In this document: in pieces, positions 20,333 to 40,035 of the stretch
How the letters are laid out: every line of letters begins with the position of its first letter
How positions within the stretch are numbered: position 1 is the stretch's first letter
Assembly: GCA_024305405.1 (NCBI GenBank)
Contig: JAKNDB010000109.1
Span: 5,084,001-5,148,000, forward strand
DNA from: Dirofilaria immitis
Lineage: Eukaryota > Nematoda > Chromadorea > Rhabditida > Onchocercidae
Length of the DNA: 64,000 nt
Reading direction: 5' to 3'
The notes under the pieces: model-generated
The model's database searches: none
Seen by the model: only the letters and a program-made list of their open reading frames with translations
What the model was told of the DNA's origin: nothing
Program-made: the position numbers and the translations under genes

Positions 20333-22294
20333 AAGAAATTTCATTCATAAAATCAGCATAAGCTTCATCCGTATCTTTTGCTTCTTTTCTTTGGGCTGAT
20401 TCGATCTGTATTCCCATCATATTAAATCTGAAATTGATTCCTTTCATGAAATCCGAAACAATTCCTCTATAAACCAAAATACGAAATCCACCAAATATTC
20501 CAAAATGATAACTCGTGAAACAAAAATTTAGGAATTTCTCTAAAATTCCGTTTAAACTAATAAAGGATGCTCACAAACAAATTACTATAAAGACACACTT
20601 ATTAATGGTCTTTTTCGGTTGATGTTTGCTTCGATTAACTCGAAGTGCAGTTGGCACGAATTTTGTGACTTCTTTTGTCAAATCTCTTAGTTTTGGTTCT
20701 GCTGAGATTGTAGCTTCTCCGTTATCTTTCGCTGAGGCCCCTCCTGGTCGTCGAACTATTGGCTCTGCCGATATTACGGAACTTGTTCCTGGTGGACGTA
20801 TAAAGGGAATCGGCATTCCTATTAATAAAAAAATCTTTCTCTTAATAAGTAATTTTGTATTACATTATACTCCATATAGAACAAATGCAGTTATCCCTTA
20901 AGCAAAAATTTTCACGAAAATTTCCGAATATCATTCTAAAACAGAAACATTAAAAAATAAGACATACGAAAGTGAGGTGGAGGAGGAGGAACACGGAGCG
21001 GAAGGCGAGGAGGAGGTGGTAACATATTGGGAGGTATTGGTGGTGCACGTAACAACGGTTGTTGTGGAATGATAGGTGCAAGCATTGGTGCAGATCTCAT
21101 AGTATCTCCATTTGCTATTTGGCTATGTTCCAGGACTTCCATGGGAACTGTAATATTAACATATGAAAAAATCATTAGGTGCCCAGTTAGCACATGAAAT
21201 TTATCTAAGCGACTAGTTTTTAGACAAAGAAAACTCCTTTTTCAAAAAAAAGGAAAAATCAGAGTATTAACTTTACTTTCAACAGGCCCGAAATCATCAT
21301 CAGTTGCTTCAACGTTATCCCGTACAGTACTATTTGAAACATCTTCCTCAAAGCGCACGCGTCTTTTGGAAGGCGTTTCATCATCATCATCATCCTCATA
21401 ACCAATTAATGGAGGTAATCCACAAGGAGGTCCAGGAGGTTCTGTTCGGTCGCTGATATCTCGGGTAATATGTGAATTTTTTAGAATGCCAACTCGTGCT
21501 TGAGGCATTAAAAATGAACTGGTATAACGGGTGTTATGGGTGTCATTGCTGCATTAGGTATTGAACTGCCATCAGGCAATGGAATTTCTACAGGATTAGC
21601 TTCTAGTGAAAATCGTAATGCATCTGAAAGGACATAAAGTAAAATTATAGAAAATTGACATTCAATGAATTATATGAAAGTTTCACAGAAAATCAATCAG
21701 AAAACTCACTATATTGTTGTATTTTTCGAGCTCTCTCTGCTTCATACTGCAACATTTTTTGTTCTAGCTCCTTCACTTTATCTTCTCGCTTTTCCTGCTT
21801 GTATAAGTTCATTACTTCATTATAAGTCTGCTTAAATTTGATACGCTTCTCGTTGAAAACATATTTGCTGTGATGCTCTACATGTATATCAAATTCTGAA
21901 ATGTTGATCCTAAGATCTTTGGGAAAATAGCTTGACTATTTAATTTATATCGGTACAGATTGTTAATTTAATTCTTTCCCAGTTGTATTTGGCATGACAA
22001 TAGATTATCTAGACGATAAAAATTATCCGAAAAGCTAATACAGCTATTTCCTATAAGAAGATTCAGCTTGATCATGATGCAGGATGGATAAGCAATTTCT
22101 TTACCTTGGTCATCCAGACGCGACAAGTTTTCCAGAATTTCATCGACATCTTTGCTTTTTAGTATTGCATGCCGAACCATAGTCCTTTGTTTTCGATTTC
22201 TTTTAAGTTCTTTTTGCCGCATACTTTTGCGTTCTTGATCAGCTGGATTCATAAATCGTCCCGATTTCGTCGTACTACCTGGCCTTCGTCCCAT
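20333..22294 (-). CDS. wbp11: WW domain-binding protein 11 (splicing factor)
   Basis: WBP11 is a nuclear proline-rich protein associated with the spliceosome that binds WW domains and PP1. Six exons on the minus strand: 22105-22294 (starts MGRRPGSTTKSGRFMNPADQ, then RNRKQRTMVRHAILK and LSRLDDQ), 21710-21895 (FNEKRIKFKQTYNEVM and a charged coiled coil), 21277-21623 (EIPLPDG, ARVGILKN, KRRVRFEED), 20968-21147 (polyproline PPPPRLPLRVPPPPPHF), 20599-20818 (PPGTSSVISAEP, VTKFVPTALRVNR) and about 20333-20427 (DTDEAYADFMNEISSF). These match the family N-terminus and the C-terminal ITRFVPTALRV and DVYEAFMKEME signatures. Length is about 400 residues, shorter than the vertebrate protein. Exon 3 has a one-base frame slip near 21525-21531. 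The exact stop is uncertain because the final frame may carry another slip. Confidence 0.92.
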
Positions 22295-25200
22295 TGTCAG
22301 CCTCTAAACTTAGCTTCTTTGTAGAAGAAAAGATATTCAAAATAACATCCCCAACATCCTCAAAATTTCTGAACTTATAAACTCACCCCACACCCTCTTA
22401 CCAGCGAATTCACCACTGAATCTTCTTTACTCCTCCCTCCCAACCAATCAAAAGTAGCATTTCGAACTCGAACGTAAAAATCACGCGGTGGTCTCTGTGA
22501 AATTTAAGGTCTCGTATCTTCGGTTGATAATAATTGAAGCATGCTGACTCATCTTTGTGGGCAACTCCCAGCACATACATGAATATCTCATGAAAAAATA
22601 GCTGCAATATTTTGAGGTCATGGAAGACTTTACGCACCAGATAATTACTGTGAATATTTTTACAAGTAATTAAGTGTAGTAATTAAAGATTATTATGTTA
22701 TAGCAAGGATATTCTCAAAGGCGGTGAAGATCGCTTGCTGCATTTCAGGTGCTTATTTATAGCATATTTCATGTGAATTATTTATATTGGTCAAACATTC
22801 TCCATGCATTCTTCAGGATAAATTGTATATGTAAGAAGAGGCACTTTCATGCTCAAAGCAAACGGCTTCCTAGAAATTTGCGAAATTATACTCTTATTAT
22901 TTAACAGGACTGAAGAGCTACTTTCGAAATTTTAAATATGACCTTTAACTGTTTCATATGATATAGCTTTTTTCTGCAGATCTTTTCGTGATTAGCATTG
23001 CCGTTATTTATTTATTACAGATATAAAAATACGATTTGACGAGTACATAAGAGGAGGTATTAAAATAAGTTTAAAAATGCGAATAATTTTTTAAATGTTT
23101 TTTGTTAGTAATCATCCTAATTTTATATATTGTTTATCCAGAGAAAGTTTTCAATGAAATTTCTAACAAGTGATGTTCTGTTCCATATTACACATCCATG
23201 ATATGCGAGTAGTTATGAAGTTACTTTGCGTAATACAATTTGCGTTGTATTCTTTCTGATGAATAGTAACTTTCAGTTCGAACATAAATTATATTTCGTG
23301 ATAGACATTTCATCCTTGCTGATGATACCAAATTAATGTTTTTTTCTTTTGTTTAGCAGAATGCAAATGATTGAAATGTTGATATCATTTCAATTTTAAT
23401 TTAATAAAAAAGCGGGATCTACTACTCTATTCTGTGCTTATTACTTAACATATATTATTTATAACCTTTAAATTTTGCCTTATAATCAAAATCCAAACTT
23501 ATTGTGAGTTTTGCATTATTGATAACTCAGTTTATGAATATCTAGGAATCATGTTTACTGGAAGTGTGTTCATGGCTATTTTCGTTATTAGCATAAAAAG
23601 GATAGGTGGCCGCTTGATTCAAGAAAAAGAAAAAAATACAAAGTTTAAGAAAAAAGGATTGGAAAAACGGAACTGCTGAAGAATCTTTTTAAATACTACA
23701 ATATTTGATTGAGAGATATCTGCAAAAAACGGAAATGAAAGAACCCCTAATTTCGCAATTTGAAGTAAAGCATTTTTTATCAAAACGCGGAAAGAGAAAG
23801 GCTGAATTAAGAGATTACCTTTCTACAAATTATGTACCCTTTGATTAATTCTCTCTTTAAAAAGTGTGGAAATGAGAATAGTTGTACATACGAAAAATAA
23901 GTCTTTTAACTGTTGCTTTCTAGCCTTTGACCTAGTGGATCGTCTTTGAACTAATTAAAATTAATCAAAAAGAATAAGTCAGTTAATGAGACTATTGAAA
24001 CTTATTTAAGGCGCATATTCAACGAATTTTAAAGATTGTGTGATTGCTTATTTGTTGATCCAAAAAAGTGATATCGAGCGATATTAATAAATGAAAGCAA
24101 AAGAACGTTTCATTAATTTTGTACAAATCATTTTCTGGTGAAATCTCTCCGAAACTGTTTTGTTTACCAATTTTCCCTTCCTAATTAAGAAGAAAATTTA
24201 ACCAGTTTGCTTGAGGATGTGATCATATCTATTTTTCTGCTTACATCACAGATCTTGCTTTCTGTCTCAGCTCTTACTTCCCAGATAAAATAAATGATAG
24301 GAAATTATGAATAGACTTTGTCAATAGAATTTTATTATCTCTGATTTCCAGTACTACGGTCTGCTACGAAATTTTTCATTAATCAAACAATGTAAAGAAA
24401 AGTCTGAAGATGTGGAGTAAGGAAGTATTTATTTCTTTTCATAATAACCAAAGCTAGAATTGAAAAATTTTGCCTTCTGAAAACGTAATTCGTGGAGTAT
24501 TACCAAAGTATTGTGAACTTGATCAGTGAGTGATAAATAGTTTCCTTACTTTTAGATTTACTGTTCTCTGTGAAAGGATATTTTGGAATAAAGATTTAAG
24601 GTCCGAAATTCTTCCCTTCACTTAAAATTGCAAAGATCAATGGCCTTCTTTATTTGAACCTTAGGTTGTCTCCCCAAATATACTGCTGCTTATAGCGAGT
24701 ATTATTTAGTTCTATTTTGATAATCATTAAAAAATCACTTGTCAACTTTTTACGATTATTTAATTATACTATTCCAACATATCTTTTCCTTTTCTTTAAA
24801 AGCATGTGTATTGAATTAAAATTTTAAAATCATAAAAACAATCGGGTTTCAGAAATTAAATTCCTATCCGATTAGTCATCATTATTGCATGGCTTTACCA
24901 AATATCCGTTTATTTAATCCGTAGCTGAGGAGCTATTTTGTTTCTTCACCTGTTTTCGGTTGTATAATAATTTATTATAAAAAAAAAAAAAAAAAAAAAC
25001 CACCGATCTTTTTTGAGTTCTCTGATGATTATCTGAAACATATTTTGTTGTGTGATTATCGCTTTAAATAGATCGAAATTTTTTTCTAGTTGATTTTTGA
25101 TTACTCTCATTTTTTGAAACCAGTAATTTGAAAAGTAAAATATTTCGGCTTCATCTCTTCTCCTTCATTCCCTTACCTAGGAAATATGTTTGCTTACAGC

Positions 25201-28200
25201 GAAAAAGAGAAATAGAAAAACGAAATTAATCATATGAACTCGTTGCACAACAAACTAGAAGCTTTGAGAAAATTCTTCATGCACTGAAAAATAAAATTTG
25301 AAACGAAAGAATAATTGTTTTTCCTCTATAGGAATAATGTCAGTTGAACAGATTTTTATTGAATAGCATTTTATAGAACAATATTTTATTCTGGAATACA
25401 TAGTAGAATTCGCCAAGAATAGTTGCATAAACATCTGATTTTGAAAAATTCAGTATTAATACGTAAAAGTGCCAAAAATTTCGATGTTCGGATCTAAGAT
25501 TATTTAAAATCATTTATGGATACTCCCCAATCAGCCTCGTTTCTCAGTATATTATGTCACACAATTATTTAAATAAATTGAAGTCATTACTGTGCTCGTT
25601 TCCATATTTTACGCCTTCATAAGTGCGTTGAGCTTAATAAAAACAGATGATAGAACAGATCAAAATTTATTACTTTATTAAATAAATCTGCGTCAAATTT
25701 TTACTGGACCTTATTTTAAAATAATGCAAAAACCGAAGAGCTGCAAAAGAAACTATTCTGAATCGTCAGGATATTTCTCGGTTGTGTTTTTAAATTTAAT
25801 TTTTTCTCACACGCATATTCCAACTTTGGGTCATATGGCTCATGTTCAATATTTTTCCTTTTTGACATGATTCATTGCACAGAAGCATTAATAAAAATGG
25901 CTGAGAAATGGACAAGATGAGTCACAAATGATATCAAAATGTGCGAAAACCACTTGGATTAGAATCTCTGGTCTGCAACAGATTCTCATAAAGACTCATC
26001 TCTATAAAAGGATGATGTTTAGTGGAAAGAAACGGCTGGTTTCAGAATATTACTTCGATACCATCGTCTGGTATCAAGGAATTGAAGAAGAGGAAAATGA
26101 TAATAGATATTTCAACTTATTTCTTCAAATATTTTAAACTTTAGTTTGCCATTTGTTTGTAATCTTATTTTTCATTAGCAGAAATAATATAATTGACCAG
26201 CGACCTTAACCGAGTGATAAGGCTTAATCGTACTAGGCAAACGACCGGGAAGAAAAGTTGGGAAAAACCAAAAACGAGATTGACATGATACAACAAAGAA
26301 AAGATAAAATGTGAAAGATAGGTAGATTTGAATGCTGAAGTTTACTCGTGCTCGATAGAAATACGTAATTCACTACTTTTACAGAAAAGATAATGGAACT
26401 TCAAATTAGAAATTCAGGTTAGGACACTCCGTAATGTTTGACTTGCATTAAACTATAGTTCTATCAAAGAGTTCCTTTGTTAGCGCGGGAAATTTTGCCA
26501 TCGGGAAGAGAAAATATAAAGATAAATAATGAAATTGACCTTTAATGCCGACAGAAATCACCTACAATATTTCATCTTTTTTTTTCATGTGTAACTTTTT
26601 TATCATTTCACACTTTACATTTTAACTGATAGCTCTTTTTGAGACTACAAAATCAATCTCAGTCTTTTTCCCTGCTCTCCATAATTTTATTTATACAGCA
26701 TTGCATTCGTTACTTTTTTTTCTTTCTTAAATATTCATCGAAATAATCTTGTTTTGAAGATGAAATTCATTACTGTTATCTGTTATATCATTATATACAC
26801 TTCTTCTTTAGATATTTCTAAACGATAAAAATCATCATAATTGGCTAAAGTCATTATGATTGTCGCTGTCATTATTATTTGTTCTATGAGGCTTTTGTTG
26901 TTAAAAACTTGGAAGAATAATTTCCATCCTGCCTGCTAGTGCTAAAAATTAAGTAGTTTTTGAATAATGCGTACAGCAATATATTCTATCATTGTGCGCC
27001 TAGGTCATCCTAAGAAAGCCTGTGTATGCCGTCAGCTATATAATGCATATTATATCAATTTTTTACTATTTGATTAGCCTATGATAATTTATTGCCAGTA
27101 GATAATGAAATGATTTGAACGAGTCGAAGAACTGCTCATGGACGATCATACTAACAATGCTTAATGCTCTGCATTCATTTTATTTGGTTTTCATTTATCC
27201 AATTCAAATATTTTTGCAAAATTTCATAAAATGATTCTCTTGTCAGCCACACAACTGAATGCTTATATTCTTTTCCCTGCTTTATGTTACTACATATTTA
27301 GTTTGTGATTTCATAGCTCGAAAGTCAACTGAATTCGAAGGTCGCTTTCTTTCACACAATGAAACCTGCCCTTGCCGATTATATTCGATCAAAGTGCAAG
27401 TACCACAAATTCTACCGTGTCAAAACTCGAAAACCCAGAGCTACGTAGCCTTCCTTAGACGAGGAATGAGGACTTATTTATCAATTCTTTGTCATAAAGA
27501 AATAAGAGCATATTTTAATTCCGATCTAATTCTGTTGATTTTTTATTTTCTGAGTCTTCAACTTAATTCACGATGTATGGATCTGTCAATTCTATGATAT
27601 TTACTTTGATGTTATCTGTATACAATAAAGGCATTAAAAGCTTTATTTTCTATTATTAGTGTGATCTAATGATTTTTGTTGTTTGCAGTTCACAATTGGA
27701 TAACCGTTGTGACCGATAGAAATAATTGAGAAAGTAGCGATAATGGTGCCATTATCATTTACTACTATATAAAAATTCAGCATATCATAGAAATTTCACA
27801 AAAGATCAATATTTTACATTTATTATGATTTAACTGATTTCAGTTCCTTTGATACTTCATCGGTTTGATCGATTGTAATTAAAACTTAATTTATACACTG
27901 TGTTATACTTTTCTTGATCTCAAGTGATGAGACTTCCTCTTTCTCACTATTTTTTGAACAAACTAACTAGTCAATAGCAACGGGCATAATTTTTTCTTAT
28001 TTATAAACGAAAAGAGAAACTATGGCATCGATTTTCTTTAAATGGCTAGATCGATTTCAATTAAATTTCGTTTTCTTTTTTGTCAATAATGTTTTTACAC
28101 CCTATAAGATCACTCACTTCATTGAATTCAAAAATATGGGACTAATAGGGCGAACCACATTCCAATATCTTATAATTTTGCTATGGTCATTTCACGAGTT

Positions 28201-31200
28201 TCTGAAATAGTCACTTCAGTTCTAATCGTGAAAGCACTGAAAAACGAAGTCAGATATGCGGCAAAACTATGAATCCGAAAACACAAGTTACTATGCAACA
28301 GTTCGAAACAACAAAAATAGCAAATTTTGGATTCCGGAGTAATATCTGCTGATATTCATTCAATGGATGTATCTCTTCAGTAACTTAAATCCTGTCTGAC
28401 AAAAGAGTACTTGAAGATTTCGTTAAAAGTTTATATAAGAATGGAGATTTATAGTTTAATAGATTGCGTTTAAATATATGAACTATCTTCTTGGACCAAT
28501 CATTTTTAATTTTAAACGTTTCTTTTTACCAAGTTGCTTCATATAGTAAGCGTTTTATTCGCGGATATTTATTGCATAGTTCAAAAGTATAATCGCACTA
28601 GAGTTTCCATAATTCAATGTCACAAAGCTGTATTCAATGAAAAAAATTTTTTTATCCGTTTGGCTCCTCTAGCGACTGTGTTTTTAACATAGTCTTAAGC
28701 AGTATTTTTTTTAACTTGCCAGTTTTTTTACATTTTTGCTGCGATATTATTTTGCGTAATGTGAGCTTATTTTAAGCTTTCTCAAAACAGAGCTTGTAAA
28801 CTTCATCTCTTCGAAAATATTCGACTACTACAATTTTAGCTGTCTGATTGCCATCTTTATTAAAACTTCTTTCGTTGAAAAGTTCAAAACCAATGAGGAA
28901 CCATATAAACTCGGCTTTAGATTTCAGAGAATAACTAAAAATTTGATCATAAACTACGATTGTAAAAACAATCTACTGAGGCAGATTTTTCGGCAGTGCA
29001 TGATGGTTAGTGGAAAGCGAATGCAAGCATCAATGTAACAGGATGTTAATTAATTATCTACTTATAAAACATCTTGCGACTGCTTGCATTTGATGTATTC
29101 ACTAAAAACTAATTTTTCCACTTGCTTGTGGAAGAGAGATGAAAAGCAATAAAGCTGAGTGAACAGCGTTTTACATCTTACCGTTTTGATTTCTTCACAT
29201 CTACATCTTTTAAGGTTAAGACAAACATAGATTTTAAAGCTTTTTAAATAATTTCGTTCTAAATCATTGATGCCGAATATACTTTTAATGCATTCTTCTG
29301 TAAGCAAATTATACACGAATTATTAGCCAAAAAACTGCACATTAGAAAAAAGAAAAACAACTGCATAATCAAACAGAGCAAAATCATCTTTGATTTTCCT
29401 GGATTTGATCTGCATGTGATTCAAAGTTAACTCATTTCCAATTAATTCGTGATACTAAATTTCAAGTCCGTACTCGCTTATACATCTTTGTTTTAACTAA
29501 CTGATTGCGATTTTTCTTCAGGAATATATCCTCCACAATGACATTTGTGAAGAGTGAAACAGTGAAATTAAAACCGATATCTGAAATGGGCATTAGTGAG
29601 TGACGACGACAATCAAGTTAATTTAACCGAGAACCCAACCGTCGATGGTTCATCCACTTTGGTGACCTAGCCGTTTCACCACGCCCACCCTGCCGTTCTT
29701 GTGCATCTTTATAGGGATGAAAATTGTCTAAATCATAGAGACTGCCAGGTGAAAAGGAGTTGAGTTGAGTCGAATTGAATTGAGTTCGTCATCAAAGAGA
29801 TGCATTAGTTCGGTCATTCCTTTGCGCCCTATTCCATTATCAAATACCATTGTGCAATCAAGCGATTGCTACAATTCGATTTCTGATCGAATCACAGTTT
29901 CCTTATTACTTCATGATTCATTTTGTGGCACCGTTTTATCCGCTGCAAATCCTTCTTTTATTTTCTCCGTTATCATCATTATTCTGTGCCCTCATTCCAG
30001 TGACGGAAAACCGTCTTCATAGCATTTGCTAGGCAATCCGTCTTTTCAACCATCCACATGACTGCCTGTATTGTTGCTTTGATCTTTGATTTCTACTGAT
30101 TTTTGATTAGAAACAGAGGTTTTCGTATACTGAAGAATTTATACAATGATAATTTCTATGTATAACTTTTGTTACTTTAGGTCCGAAATTTAACAATAAC
30201 AAAAAAATGAAATTGAAAAAACTTCCAAGAACTTTACAATATTGTCGAAAAAGACGGGCTTACTTACTTAAAGAGAAGCTGAGAATTTGAAATTTTAAAT
30301 GCTACTTTGAGCTCATTACCGATGTGAGGTAATTGCATTTCACGATTTCAAACAGTTAATGTGGTCGATTTGCTGATTTTTTCTGTTCATCTTTTAATCC
30401 TATCGCTTATCCCAGCATTGATGATTATTTCATTGCTTATAGATTTTTCAGCTCATCAAGACTTATTTTAGGAATCGAATACCTTAAATATTTTCAGACA
30501 AGCAATCAAGGCTGTGAAGACATTCAGAAAATGATATATATCCAGTTTATCCTTATTCAGAAAATTTATATACGTTTTGTCATCTGATTCGCATTGCAAG
30601 TATGAGTTCAACCATTCTTACTTGTTTAACAATTAATTGAATATTTACCAAAGAAAGCTTTGTACCAGAAATTTAAAGAAAAGAGAATTCCTCAAACGCC
30701 GTTAGAGGCAATGAATCGCCGATTTGCAGTTGTTTAAAGAAATTATATGGGTTTTATTCAATTTTCTTGCCTCTTTTATTGCTATTTATATATCTTGCTG
30801 TCCTTTTCGTATCTCTCCATCATTTTGCTTCACATTACCCTATTAATTAAGGGCTTCAAAAACTTGTGCATGGTAACGTGTCCGATAATGGTTCCTGAAA
30901 ATAGTGTTACTTATTACCTTCTGTCAAGAGTTTTCTTTCAAGATTCATTTAATTTTGATCGCTTGACAGTTTCCTTTTTATGATTGTCCAGTAGGTAAAC
31001 ATAATATCCTTGTCCAGTTGAGATGGTTTTTTTTTCCTAGTTGAATATTATTAGCTTCCAGTCAATAGGATGCATAAACTTCTGCTTTATTAAATATAAA
31101 GTGGATGCCAAGTTGTTGTATTGATTCATTAGGACTGTAGCTGTTCGAATGATTCATACTAATATTCAATTATTTGATATAATGAATGAAAACCATTCAG

Positions 31201-32282
31201 GAAGTGACATCAATTATAGCAGCGTTTTTTGTACAATGCCTGACGAAAGGTTTTTGGACGTGATTGTTTAGCATTTTTTTATTCAACAGACAATGAAATT
31301 TACTCTTGATTTTACATCAGTGAAAATGTGATACAGTTCATTACCGACATAGAGCCACTTTCTAATACAAACAATGCATTTAATATGAGTTGCAGTTATA
31401 TAAATTATTTATAAATTTCCTTACGACAATCATACAACTACTTCATATCAATGATTTCTTCGCTAAAATGTATTGCAATAAGTACTGCACACTTTATTTG
31501 TCAACTATACTTGCCATCTGACTTCTTTGAAAAAAACTTCCAAAACAATTGGAAGACTGAACAACAGCAACCACTGAGAAAATAACCTTTTTCTGTTAGA
31601 AAAATAGAAGTTACAGTGGATAGACATAGGTTCCAGACTACTAGCTCTTAAAAACGTACTTAGGCAACAGATAGTGAAATTTATTGACTCTGTTTATTAA
31701 AATCCCTATTCCTTTCCCACTTTGTCGCAGACCTTGTTTTCTAAGCCATAAGTGCAATTTCCTTGTTGTTTCAAAAATAAGAATAAACTAGCTTAGTCCT
31801 GCAAACTTGCCATCGTAACTTTGATCTCTTGCTTCTCATTCATATTTTAAGCTTCAGTGACACAGTGGTTGACAAGTTTCATTTTATTCACTATCACAGC
31901 ATATGATTTATTCTACCACATTAAGCTTTCTGGAGAAATGCATTGGCTAAGTTAAACTATTAAATAAGGATTGTATCTGGGTAGACTCTTCCGTTAAAGA
32001 CAACTAATTCGCTTAATGGCATAGTCATATCCATAAGTTTACTGTATATCTGTAACTTCATCAGATCCACTATGTCCAGGTAACGAACAGTAAATCAAAT
32101 CTCACCCACCCGTGAATCGCAAAACTTCACTCGTCGTGAATTGTCATTTAGTGGCCGCGTTAATATTTAAAGTTGTCGCTATATGAAGATGTGCGTATCA
32201 TGTATAGGGATGCTTTAGGGTAATGAGGTGTACGTGATTTAGTGTGGTATTATTGTCTTCGTTACTAATATTGATAGTTCAC
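22295..32282. other. 10-kb gene-poor divergent intergenic region
   Basis: No supported coding exon between WBP11 (minus) and the PCTAIRE kinase (plus). All open stretches are short, AT-driven and without splice structure or recognisable protein. Notable features are a 21-base A run at 24979-24999 and a less AT-rich pocket at about 29590-29770. Promoters of both flanking genes should lie at the two ends. Confidence 0.5.
24979..24999 (+). repeat. Poly(A) tract, 21 A
   Basis: An uninterrupted run of 21 A at 24979-24999, preceded by TATAATAATTTATTAT. It could be a simple homopolymer or the tail of an old retrocopy. No upstream retrocopy was recognised. Confidence 0.9.
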
Positions 32283-38365
<6,083 letters not shown>

Positions 38366-40035
38366 ATGTATTATGTTATTATGTGATTTTAATTACTGTG
38401 ATATATTTTTAACGCAGGATTTCTGTTTACAATCGAGGTTTTCAAGTTATTTTAGACAGTTGGGTGCCGTAGATATGTGGTGTAACCAGAGTCTCTTGGC
38501 TTAATACATTATATGAAGACTGGAGAAATACAAGCTGAAATGGTAGTTTCATGTTCGTGATAACTATATATCCTATATCGACTTCCTTTATTCATAATTT
38601 AGATAGCTCTAATAACTTAACTCACGAATGAGCACATCTGCTCTATGAAAATTGCTCCTGGTCCTCTCGTTTGACGAAAGATTTAAATTGTGAAGAAGGA
38701 ACATTCTTTGGTTAGTTTCTTATCAACTTTGAATTGATGTTAACGGCTTTCGTTTTCTCTTTCGAACCATTTTCACGCACCTCACTTGCTGCTGATTTGT
38801 ATGTTATTTTGTGGGCCAAACTGTTTTGAAACCAATGTATTATCTTTTAACTTCTAACCGTCTTTTATCATCACTTCTTCACTTCAAACACTTCCTTTTA
38901 CATTTTGGCCACTTCATTCCTATGGTAATATGTGTTTTCCACTGCGATTTCTTATATATTTGCTTCCTATGTTTGTTTTTTGTCATGTTTCAAGGAACGT
39001 AATATTCGATTATTCATTTATTATTTGCAGTTTTATTTGTTTTATGTGTCTTTATTTTTATTCATTGATGAGTTAAAGTTATAAAATCTCATCTTGATTA
39101 GTTTTTTCAATGGAATAATTGTTATCGCTCTACAAGTCATCTAAAAATTCTATTGAAGAATATCTTACTTATTCATTTGGGAGGGAAGATACGCGACGAC
39201 CATAACTGCTGGTGGTCACGACCATAGGATTAGTTTGTGCTCAAAAAAGAACCGGATTTTTTTGATGATGACCTTCGTTTGCTAGATGGTAAATTCAGCG
39301 AACCGTTAGATTTTTAGCCATTTACCATTACCGTTGTATAGTACATTCATTATTGCCCATCAGACCTCTTTCAGAGTATATTTTTGCGATGATCCGCATA
39401 CAAGCAGTACCGCCCTCTCCAGATGGAGGATCTTTTTTGTGGATTTACCATAATCCATTTTACTGGTAATTATAAATGATTTTTAACATTTATTTGGTTG
39501 ACGACGACATATTTTGATAAAACAGGTTCATATTGCCAGAACATTAGTCTTTGTGTGGATAATTATGTTTCGATGGAAATGGCTTTTCCATTTGAATCAG
39601 TTTGGGACATTATAACTAACTTTTCACATTGAGTGATATATCTTATAGCTGAAAATCTTATTCCGAATTTTTTGCAGGAGTATGTGCAAAGGTCTGGTGG
39701 TTTTCGTCGGTGGTGTTTTTCTTGTTCGAGCTGTTAGCGATGAATGGGATTCACTATGAAATCGTCTCTTACGGCAAAAGTTTCAGAAATTTTGTCTAGT
39801 ACAGTATGGTCTCACTGATTACCAATTTTGAAAAATGAATTATGGAATCTGTCCACGTCATAACTTGAACTTAATTCATAATTATAGTATGCAAGATAAA
39901 CTTAACGGTCAGAAATAAGCTACAATGCCAGGTTATGTAAACTTCCCACATATCCTTTCAACTTCATAAATTTTGGTTCCAATCACATTTCACTATTGAT
40001 ATTACAATTTTAATAATCGCCATATCACTGTAATA
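38366..40035. other. Convergent intergenic stretch
   Basis: Space between the plus-strand kinase and the minus-strand phospholipase. No supported exon. Open stretches are short and T-rich. Confidence 0.5.

Noticed and set aside
20626..20901. Plus-strand 91-codon frame
   Set aside because: It is the shadow of a WBP11 exon on the opposite strand.
27259..27597. 112-codon plus-strand frame in the gene desert
   Set aside because: The codon pattern and hydrophobic low-complexity ends look like AT-rich chance. There is no splice structure or recognised domain.
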